Below are positions 1 through 5,195 of a stretch of 5,195 nucleotides of DNA, piece after piece (the first letter of the stretch is position 1; every line of letters begins with the position of its first letter). The notes beneath the pieces were generated by a model. It worked only from the letters and a program-made list of their open reading frames with translations. It made no database searches and was not told where the DNA came from. The stretch covers positions 1 through 5,195 of the forward strand of contig JAFSXH010000150.1 of assembly GCA_017444165.1 (NCBI GenBank), given 5' to 3'. The position numbers and the translations under genes are program-made. Origin of the DNA: a bacterium. Lineage in GTDB: Bacteria; Vulcanimicrobiota; Xenobia; Xenobiales; Xenobiaceae.

Positions 1-896
1 ACAAAGTAAACTATATTATTATTTTGCGGTATCGGTATGGTTTTGCTAAAATTTAGTAACTTATTTTTACTGATGATATTAAAAATTATTGGCAACTGAA
101 GCAACAAGCCGATGACAATAAGTTCTGTTTTTAATTTGCCTGAAAAAATAGATAATACAATAGATGGTATTAAAATTAAGCAACCAGATATAGATAAGGA
201 GATAAACAGATATTTTTTCGGCTTTTTAAAAGAGAGAAATACGTTTTTCAATAAAGAGAACACGTTGTTCAATAGCCAGTAAAACACTAGGCCTGACGGC
301 GATTGATAAAGCAAAACTAAGAATACTATTGCAAGACCATAGAGTTGTATATTATCTTGGATGGAGTTCTTTTTAGAATAGATGGCACTGGAAGCTATAT
401 TTACAACTGTCATTAAAATAGGCAGAAGGTTTACAGATAACCCTCCAATGACCAAGAGACCGTCTGGTCTGCCTAAATCGGAAATTGGCCCAAATGGTAC
501 GCCTTGTATGAGTTCAAGATTGGAGAGAAAGTGGTAAGCTGCTATGAAAAAGGGAATTTGTAATAGTAATGAAAACGAATTCCTCAAAGTGTGTATAGGT
601 TTGTAGTTCTCGAGCCTGTAGTATGTCTGGAGCATCATGTATCTTTCTGCTCCAGTAAAGTGCTTTTTTATGTGATCCACATAAGGAGCCATGCTGTCTT
701 CTTTTTTCTTGTTTTCCTTTTGTATAGCATCGGCTCTGAGATAAAGAGGAAGGCACAAGAAGCTAATAGCAAGACTTACTGGAATAATTGCAAATCCAGC
801 ATTTCCGATCATTTCATACGATAACTGGTAGATTACTTCGAACAGTATTTCTAACGGTCCGATAATCATCTGATATAGTGACGATAAAATGGCCAT
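1..896 (-). CDS. YidC/Oxa1/Alb3-type membrane protein with C-terminal extension, 3' end outside the window
   Basis: The reading frame is open for 298 codons from ATG at 896-894 to the left edge with no stop, so the C-terminus is missing. Residues 1-30 are amphipathic. Core helices lie at about 34-52, 108-124, 152-172, 184-198 and 202-222, with a charged cytoplasmic hairpin loop at 53-107, the order seen in YidC-family insertases. The strongest signatures are LLLQIPFF (110-117), NLLPILM (156-162) and PSGLVFYW (200-207). There is no lipoprotein signal or large periplasmic domain at the N-terminus. Two oddities stand out. The groove arginine, expected five residues before the proline ending the first core helix, is Ser45 (Pro50). 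The chain also continues past the usual end with hydrophobic segments at about 229-250 and 258-275. Known YidC proteins insert and fold membrane proteins; here a specialised role is more likely than the housekeeping one. I recall long YidC-like fusion proteins from Firmicutes but cannot confirm membership. An in-frame TAA lies just upstream of the ATG, which bounds the start. Confidence 0.85.
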   Translation of the reverse strand, partial: MAILSSLYQMIIGPLEILFEVIYQLSYEMIGNAGFAIIPVSLAISFLCLPLYLRADAIQKENKKKEDSMAPYVDHIKKHFTGAERYMMLQTYYRLENYKPIHTLRNSFSLLLQIPFFIAAYHFLSNLELIQGVPFGPISDLGRPDGLLVIGGLSVNLLPILMTVVNIASSAIYSKKNSIQDNIQLYGLAIVFLVLLYQSPSGLVFYWLLNNVFSLLKNVFLSFKKPKKYLFISLSISGCLILIPSIVLSIFSGKLKTELIVIGLLLQLPIIFNIISKNKLLNFSKTIPIPQNNNIVYF

Positions 897-907
897 TGCT
901 AATTATG

Positions 908-915
908 CCCCCTCT
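908..915 (-). promoter_or_regulatory. Ribosome binding site of the YidC-like gene
   Basis: Read on the minus strand the site is AGAGGGGG, with 11 nt between its last G and the ATG at 896. It sits in the 34-nt gap after the exported-protein gene. The spacing is a little long, but the in-frame TAA between this site and the ATG rules out a more upstream start, which supports the ATG chosen. Confidence 0.55.
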
Positions 916-930
916 GGGTGCTGTCAATTT

Positions 931-1920
931 TTATTTAAACTTTATACGAACACTCTTTGGTGCAGAGCGATTACCTTTTTGATCTGTGGCTATGATTGTA
1001 ATAACGGCCTGCATGTTGGGTAATTTTATTATAAAGCCGTAATCTGTTTCAAAATAACCGTTTTCATCAGATATGACGGGAATACTTCCCATGGGATCTT
1101 CACTGGCACTTTTAGTATTTGCAGAGGTCAGATTGTCAAAACCAATTTTAGGGATAATACTGACATTGCAATTGGGAGCGGTGCGGCCTTTAATTTTGAA
1201 TTTGAGGGGAACTTCAGCACCTTCCTTGGGTTCGAGGATGGCGATCTGGAAGAGCTCACCCCAAATGACTATGCTTTCAGTAGCCTTTTTAGAATAGATC
1301 TGGTTGCCAGACTGCACGTGAGCCACAATTTGAGCTTTTAAGCAATTATCGCCATATTTTACTATATAGGTTCCCGTATAAGTTCCAGGTTTGTGAGGAT
1401 CTTCTTCGAGAGGTATATTCTCTCTAAAGTCCTCAATATCGAACCAGGCCTTGCAGTTTGGTTTAGCCTTTACAGTAATTTGAAGATCTTCATAAGTTTG
1501 ATACTCTTTCTTGGGGATAATTATCTCTTCAATGGCTTGAGGATGGCCGAGGAAGAACTTCCAACTCAGTTCTTCCTTTTGACTATTTTTTCTATGGATC
1601 AACGCCTTAACTTTAACGGTATCTTCGGGAAGTTTTGTAAAGGGTTGAAAACTTATAGAATTTGGAGTTTTTAGGCAGTTATCAGTCACTTCCCGATCAT
1701 TGACCCATAAACGAGTCATTGTAAAATCGATATCTTTAGGCTCTTTGTAGGTTACAGATATGCAAGGTGTTTCCTCAGTAACCTTACTTTCAGGTTTAGG
1801 GACGAGACGGAAGTTCTCATATCTGGAGAGATCTTCAACAACAACCTGGCTCCAAGCCTGCGCAGGGATGAATATTATGGAAATACTTATCAGAATGAGG
1901 AAAAATAATCTTTTTAACAT
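931..1920 (-). CDS. Exported protein with probable Ig-like beta modules, function unknown
   Basis: The protein has 329 residues. It opens with a clear signal peptide: MLKR, a hydrophobic core at 5-19, and a signal peptidase I-type A-Q-A at 20-22, giving a mature start at Trp23. There is no lipobox cysteine, C-terminal anchor or sorting motif, so it is probably released into the periplasm or medium. The mature part is beta-rich with no enzyme motif. I divide it into three modules: about 50-122, 130-220 and 223-329. The second contains PGTYTGTY followed by VKYGD (179-191). The third ends in an ATDQKGNRSAP segment (311-321) typical of Ig-like bacterial surface domains. The five cysteines (53, 82, 156, 193, 251) all follow the signal peptide. 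The word DNCLK occurs at 80-84 and 191-195, and PNC at 154-156 and 249-251, hinting at repeated modules with intradomain disulfides. I do not recognise the family. The YidC-like gene starts 34 nt downstream, so a joint envelope role is possible but inferred. Confidence 0.85.
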   Translation of the reverse strand: MLKRLFFLILISISIIFIPAQAWSQVVVEDLSRYENFRLVPKPESKVTEETPCISVTYKEPKDIDFTMTRLWVNDREVTDNCLKTPNSISFQPFTKLPEDTVKVKALIHRKNSQKEELSWKFFLGHPQAIEEIIIPKKEYQTYEDLQITVKAKPNCKAWFDIEDFRENIPLEEDPHKPGTYTGTYIVKYGDNCLKAQIVAHVQSGNQIYSKKATESIVIWGELFQIAILEPKEGAEVPLKFKIKGRTAPNCNVSIIPKIGFDNLTSANTKSASEDPMGSIPVISDENGYFETDYGFIIKLPNMQAVITIIATDQKGNRSAPKSVRIKFK

Positions 1921-1921
1921 A

Positions 1922-1927
1922 CCTTCT
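1922..1927 (-). promoter_or_regulatory. Shine-Dalgarno-like AGAAGG unusually close to the exported protein's ATG
   Basis: On the minus strand AGAAGG is followed by a single T and then the ATG at 1920. That is far tighter than the 5-11 nt seen at the other three genes here. A second weak candidate, TTAGG, lies further upstream with a spacing of about 11-12 nt. No alternative ATG, GTG or TTG nearby would leave a sensible signal peptide, so the ATG is kept. Initiation may be inefficient or may depend on translation of the gene upstream. Confidence 0.35.
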
Positions 1928-1973
1928 TTAACCTAATAGAAATCGATGTGCGGTTATTTTGTATTGTAAGTTG

Positions 1974-3311
1974 TTACTGCAGACTGCGTTTAATGTAGCG
2001 TCCACAGCCCGCTTCAACTTTGCAGAGACTATCCTCTATGGCAACCCTTCCGCCAGTGACGACGATATCTGGATGAGAGGAGACTTTAACACCTTCATAA
2101 GGAGACCAGTCGGCCATCTCGTGTAACTTTTCACTCTCAATGACATAGGGTTCCTTACTCCAAATAACCAGGTCTCCATCGAATCCTGGCAACAGCTGTC
2201 CCTTGTGCTTCAGTCCAACAATCTTTGCAGGATTGGTAGCGCAGACTTCTACCCAACGGTTTAGGCTCATGTTGGGTAGGTCTTTTGTAAGCATAAAGCG
2301 AGTCTCTATAGAACTCATGCCTCCAGGAACCTTATTGAAAGCAGTGGCGGCATACTTTTCTGTTTTAGTGAAGGGGCAGTGATCGCTGGAGACAGAATCC
2401 AAAGCTCCTCTCTGTAGGGCTGAACTGATGGCTTTCTGGTGATCTTGTGAACGCAAGGGCGGAGAACATATGGGCAGAGGGCCGAATTTGGCAAAAGCCT
2501 CTATGTTGAGGCAAGTGTAGTGAGGACAAGTCTCCGCAAAGACCACATCTCCGCGTTGACGGGCTCGTTCCAACTCTTCTATGTCTTGAGCAGCACTTTG
2601 ATGGAAGAGGAAGGTCTTGACTCCGCTCAAGTGGCTTATCTCTAAGACACGATGGACGGCCTCGGCCTCAAATTCGGCGGGGCGAGATAATGAATGGAAG
2701 AGGGGAGAGGTATTGTGGGCTTGCAAATTTTCCTGGATTAACTCTTGGATTATAGGCCAGTTCTCTGCGTGTACCACGGCCAGGCCTCTGCCTTTAGCAA
2801 TAGCCTTAAAGGAGCGGAGGAGCTGATCGTCACTCAAAGCAAAACCGTAAGCAGTGTAGTGCTTGAAACTGGGACAGCCGTCTTTTATTAGCCCTTCTAT
2901 TTGATCTAATTTCTTGAGATCGTGAGGCAAGATCGACATGTGCAGACTAAAATCGACATAGCACTGAGCTTGAGCCTGTTCACACCGCAAGCGCAGAGCT
3001 TCAGAGAGACTCTGATCCTCCTTGCTCTCTACAAAGTCCATGACGGTAGTCGTTCCGCCAAAGAGTGCCGCCCGTGTAGCGGTGGCGAAAGTGTCAGTCG
3101 TATCACAGCCGCAGACGTGGTAACTCATATGCGCGTGGACATCTACACCACCGGGAGTCACTATGCGCCCCTGGGCATCTACTGCTGTTTCCGCCTCCAG
3201 GAAGCTAAGATCCTCGCCAATGGCCGCTATTTTGCCGTGATCTACACAGATATCGCCCTTTATTACCTCTCCAGGCAGGACTAAAAGGCCGTTTTTTACG
3301 ATTAGCTCCAT
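1974..3311 (-). CDS. Dihydropyrimidinase/D-hydantoinase-family amidohydrolase
   Basis: This cytoplasmic 445-residue metal-dependent hydrolase belongs to the cyclic amidohydrolases, which open the ring of dihydropyrimidines, hydantoins or similar cyclic amides. The binuclear metal site looks complete: His59 and His61 in GGVDVHAH, the carboxylated lysine at Lys150 (SFK), His181 (HAEN), His237 and Asp310 in SSDHCPF. Tyr155 falls at the catalytic tyrosine position of hydantoinases. SPPLR (283-287), GGTTTV (85-90), TNPAKIVGL (359-367) and the C-terminal GRYIKR (437-442) are family hallmarks. The length is slightly below the usual 458-480. The SDHCPF motif and the carboxylated-lysine pattern favour dihydropyrimidinase/hydantoinase over dihydroorotase or allantoinase. 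The substrate cannot be read from sequence: no pyrimidine, purine or hydantoin pathway gene or transporter is in view, and some pocket positions differ from the usual (HYTAYG after Lys150, FHQSA around His237). It starts 23 nt after the aspS stop and may be translated from the same mRNA. Confidence 0.88.
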   Translation of the reverse strand: MELIVKNGLLVLPGEVIKGDICVDHGKIAAIGEDLSFLEAETAVDAQGRIVTPGGVDVHAHMSYHVCGCDTTDTFATATRAALFGGTTTVMDFVESKEDQSLSEALRLRCEQAQAQCYVDFSLHMSILPHDLKKLDQIEGLIKDGCPSFKHYTAYGFALSDDQLLRSFKAIAKGRGLAVVHAENWPIIQELIQENLQAHNTSPLFHSLSRPAEFEAEAVHRVLEISHLSGVKTFLFHQSAAQDIEELERARQRGDVVFAETCPHYTCLNIEAFAKFGPLPICSPPLRSQDHQKAISSALQRGALDSVSSDHCPFTKTEKYAATAFNKVPGGMSSIETRFMLTKDLPNMSLNRWVEVCATNPAKIVGLKHKGQLLPGFDGDLVIWSKEPYVIESEKLHEMADWSPYEGVKVSSHPDIVVTGGRVAIEDSLCKVEAGCGRYIKRSLQ

Positions 3312-3316
3312 AACCT

Positions 3317-3320
3317 CTCC
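3317..3320 (-). promoter_or_regulatory. Ribosome binding site of the amidohydrolase gene
   Basis: Minus-strand GGAG, within GCGGAGAGG, lies 5 nt before the ATG at 3311. It sits inside the 23-nt gap after the TAG of aspS. This close spacing supports the start chosen and leaves little room for a separate promoter. Confidence 0.6.
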
Positions 3321-3334
3321 GCTCTAATCCGTAT

Positions 3335-5128
3335 CTAGTCTAAGTCGTATTTCAAATGGACTAACTTCATCTGCTCATCGGTAACTGTTACGGGAGCACC
3401 GCTCAGAAGATCGATACCGTTAGTGTTCTTGGGGAAGGCGATAACTTCACGAATAGAGGTCTCACCTGCGATAATGGCGGTCAAGCGATCCAAGCCCAAA
3501 GCTATACCAGCGTGAGGAGGAGCACCGTAACCGAAGGCAGTGAGCAAGAAGCCGAACTTGGCCTCCGCCTCTTCGATAGAGAGGCCGATTCCCTTAAAGA
3601 TGCGCTCTTGCATCTCTCTTTGGTGAATACGCACTGAACCAGAAGCTAATTCGCAGCCGTTCAAAACGAGATCGTAAGCGGCGGCTCTGACCTCTAAAGG
3701 CGCACTCTCCAATTTATCGGCATCGCTGGGCAAGGGGCTGGTAAAGGGATGGTGTTCCGCCTCTAAACGGTTCTCTTCTTCGTTCCAGGAGTACATGGGG
3801 AAGTCTACAACCCAGAGGAACTTATACTCTTGAGGATTGAGCAGATTCAAGCTGTTGGCTATATCTAAGCGAACTTTACCCAAAGCCACGCTGAGGGGAC
3901 GGCTCTCACCGGCGGCCAATACGACCAAATCGCCATCTTCAGCTCCCATCTTCTCACAGAGAGTCAAAGCCTTCTCTTCGCCTAAGTACTTGAGCAGACT
4001 AGATTTAACATTGCCTTCATGGCGAGCTATAAAGAAAAGTCCTGGTAAGCTGGCGTTTTGGCCGAAATCTTTGTACTTATCCTGTTCCTTGCGTGTAGAT
4101 CCGCCTTTACCCTTAACGACGAAGCCCTTGATCTTCTGACCTTGTTCTAAAGCATTGTCTAAAATGACAAAACCAGTCTTACCAATAGTTTCGGTAACAT
4201 CCTGAATTACCATGTCTACGCGCAGATCGGGCTTATCTGAACCGTACTTCTCTAACGCTTCAGAATAGGGCATACGTTGAAGTTTAGCGGGTACTTCAAT
4301 TCCTAAAGTATCGGTAAAGAGGTGATGGATCAAACCTTCGATCATCTCTAAAACGTCATCGCGCTCTACAAAGGACATCTCTACGTCAATCTGGGTAAAC
4401 TCAGGCTGACGATCAGCGCGGAGATCTTCATCTCTGAAACAGCGGGCGATCTGGAAGTAGCGATCTAAACCAGAGACCATGAGCATCTGTTTGTAAAGTT
4501 GTGGAGATTGTGGCAGGGCGTAAAATTTGCCTGGATTGACGCGGCTAGGTACGAGGTAATCGCGAGCTCCTTCAGGTGTAGAGGCCACTAAGATCGGAGT
4601 TTCGATCTCGTAAAAACCCTTAGAATCAAAGTAATCGCGTACAGATTTGGTAATCTTGTGGCGCAAAGCTATATTGCGGGCCATGCGGGGCTTGCGCAGA
4701 TCAATGTAACGATACTTCATGCGCAGACCTTCATCAGCAACCTGCTCTTCAGAAACCTGGATAGGCAAGGGCTTGCAGGTGTTGAGAATGTGCAGCTCTT
4801 CAACATTTACTTCTATATCTTTAGTGGCTAAGTCGGCGTTTTTAGCAGGAACCTTGCGCTGATCAGCTTGACCGATAATGGCTACGGTAAACTCGTTGCG
4901 CAAGACTGAAGCCTTTTCAAAGAGCTCGTTAGACACATTTTGATCGAAGACACATTGAACTATTCCAGAACGGTCGCGCAGCTCTATAAATATGAGTCCC
5001 CCAAGATCGCGGCGGCGGTGTACCCAGCCCATGAGAGTAACTTTTCTGCCGGCATCCTTCAAGCGCAGATCGCCGCAATAATCTGTGCGTTTTAAACCAT
5101 TCAGCGGTTCAGGGCTATATTCTGACAT
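3335..5128 (-). CDS. aspS: Aspartyl-tRNA synthetase, bacterial type
   Basis: This cytoplasmic class IIb synthetase activates aspartate with ATP and charges tRNA-Asp. The 597 residues match the usual bacterial length of about 590. An N-terminal OB-fold anticodon-binding domain spans roughly 15-115, with GWVHRRRDLGG at 34-44. The catalytic core follows: motif 1 around 170-195, ending in GARDYLVPSR; the LPQSPQLYKQ segment (205-214); and motif 2, FRDEDLRADRQPEFTQID (231-248). A GAD-type insertion, characteristic of bacterial AspRS, occupies about 290-425 after GSDKPDLR. Motif 3, GIALGLDRL, is at 541-549 with Arg548. Every expected motif is intact, with no frameshift. Leu42 follows RRRD, where non-discriminating bacterial AspRS enzymes often carry histidine, so a discriminating, tRNA-Asp-only enzyme is inferred. 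A ten-residue leader precedes the conserved start of the OB-fold; the strong Shine-Dalgarno supports this ATG. The gene upstream, outside the window, is often hisS in Firmicutes but cannot be seen here. Confidence 0.98.
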   Translation of the reverse strand: MSEYSPEPLNGLKRTDYCGDLRLKDAGRKVTLMGWVHRRRDLGGLIFIELRDRSGIVQCVFDQNVSNELFEKASVLRNEFTVAIIGQADQRKVPAKNADLATKDIEVNVEELHILNTCKPLPIQVSEEQVADEGLRMKYRYIDLRKPRMARNIALRHKITKSVRDYFDSKGFYEIETPILVASTPEGARDYLVPSRVNPGKFYALPQSPQLYKQMLMVSGLDRYFQIARCFRDEDLRADRQPEFTQIDVEMSFVERDDVLEMIEGLIHHLFTDTLGIEVPAKLQRMPYSEALEKYGSDKPDLRVDMVIQDVTETIGKTGFVILDNALEQGQKIKGFVVKGKGGSTRKEQDKYKDFGQNASLPGLFFIARHEGNVKSSLLKYLGEEKALTLCEKMGAEDGDLVVLAAGESRPLSVALGKVRLDIANSLNLLNPQEYKFLWVVDFPMYSWNEEENRLEAEHHPFTSPLPSDADKLESAPLEVRAAAYDLVLNGCELASGSVRIHQREMQERIFKGIGLSIEEAEAKFGFLLTAFGYGAPPHAGIALGLDRLTAIIAGETSIREVIAFPKNTNGIDLLSGAPVTVTDEQMKLVHLKYDLD

Positions 5129-5134
5129 TTTCTT

Positions 5135-5139
5135 CTCCT
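5135..5139 (-). promoter_or_regulatory. Ribosome binding site of aspS
   Basis: Minus-strand AGGAG lies 6 nt before the ATG at 5128, an ideal spacing. It confirms the ATG that includes the MSEYSPEPLN leader rather than an internal start. Confidence 0.75.
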
Positions 5140-5195
5140 ATTTGTTTAAGTGTAAGGAGATTTTTTCTGTTGTAGTTTTTGCTTTTCTTCGCATA
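5140..5195 (-). other. Flank upstream of aspS, unassigned
   Basis: This A-rich stretch (read on the minus strand) shows no convincing -10/-35 pair, no tRNA and no T-box hallmark in the short length available. Minus-strand stops at 5146-5144 (TAA) and 5141-5139 (TAG) could end an upstream gene on the same strand, but too little is visible to choose a frame or identify a product. Confidence 0.3.

Noticed and set aside
514..756. 80-codon minus-strand reading frame with an ATG
   Set aside because: It lies in another frame entirely within the YidC-like gene, has no coherent protein features, and is a shadow.
591..824. 77-codon plus-strand reading frame rich in hydrophobic residues
   Set aside because: It is antisense to the YidC-like gene; its hydrophobicity mirrors the opposite strand, and it has no ribosome binding site or family motif.
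897..930. Possible small hairpin (CCC-AGA-GGG) overlapping the Shine-Dalgarno of the YidC-like gene
   Set aside because: The stem is only three contiguous G-C pairs with a mismatch beyond, and no U-tract follows, so it is neither a terminator nor a convincing regulator.
1921..1973. Possible promoter in the 53-nt gap (TTACAA followed by a TCTATT-like element)
   Set aside because: The match to -35/-10 consensus is poor and the spacing is about 20 nt; AT-rich sequence produces such matches by chance.
2922..3284. 120-codon plus-strand reading frame
   Set aside because: It is antisense to the conserved N-terminal half of the amidohydrolase, where the minus-strand protein has all its catalytic motifs.
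3837..4139. 100-codon plus-strand reading frame
   Set aside because: It is antisense to the aspS GAD insertion region and looks like a shadow with no domain of its own.
5139..5195. End of an upstream gene such as hisS on the minus strand
   Set aside because: All three frames are possible over this short stretch and none ends in a recognisable HisRS C-terminus, so no CDS is called.
1..5195. CRISPR array, insertion sequence, tRNA or rRNA
   Set aside because: I saw no regularly spaced direct repeats, no transposase or terminal inverted repeats, and no cloverleaf or rRNA-like segment; nearly all of the window is protein-coding.

Overview
The window is from a bacterium and holds four genes, all on the minus strand. 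In transcription order they are: aspartyl-tRNA synthetase (aspS, 5128 to 3335), a dihydropyrimidinase/hydantoinase-type amidohydrolase (3311 to 1974), an exported protein that looks built from Ig-like beta modules (1920 to 931), and a polytopic membrane protein with a YidC/Oxa1/Alb3 core (896 running off the left edge). Gaps between genes are 23, 53 and 34 bp. I see no convincing terminator or internal promoter in them, so co-transcription is plausible but unproven.

The last gene is easy to miss because it has no stop codon inside the window. Translating the reverse complement of bases 896 to 1 gives 298 uninterrupted codons. They include a near-textbook YidC C-terminal signature (PSGLVFYW) and the Q-x-P motif of the second core helix. 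The protein does not end where a normal insertase ends: two more hydrophobic segments follow and the frame is still open at base 1. It also lacks the arginine that normally sits in the insertase groove. An atypical, C-terminally extended YidC homologue next to a secreted, cysteine-bearing Ig-like protein is the most interesting part of the window.

The bacterial-type AspRS (597 aa with a GAD insertion), purine-rich Shine-Dalgarno sequences and moderate-to-low GC fit a Firmicute-like organism, possibly a diderm one such as a Negativicute. That assignment is impressionistic, since no marker here is decisive. Base composition is uneven: aspS and the amidohydrolase are near 50% GC in lines I counted by hand, while the exported-protein and YidC-like half is much more AT-rich (roughly 25-40% in the lines counted). 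The window may therefore join a housekeeping segment to an accessory one near base 1970.

Functionally, aspS charges tRNA-Asp, the amidohydrolase probably opens a cyclic amide ring on an unknown substrate, and the last two genes are envelope functions. Nothing in the sequence links the first pair to the second beyond shared direction and close spacing.
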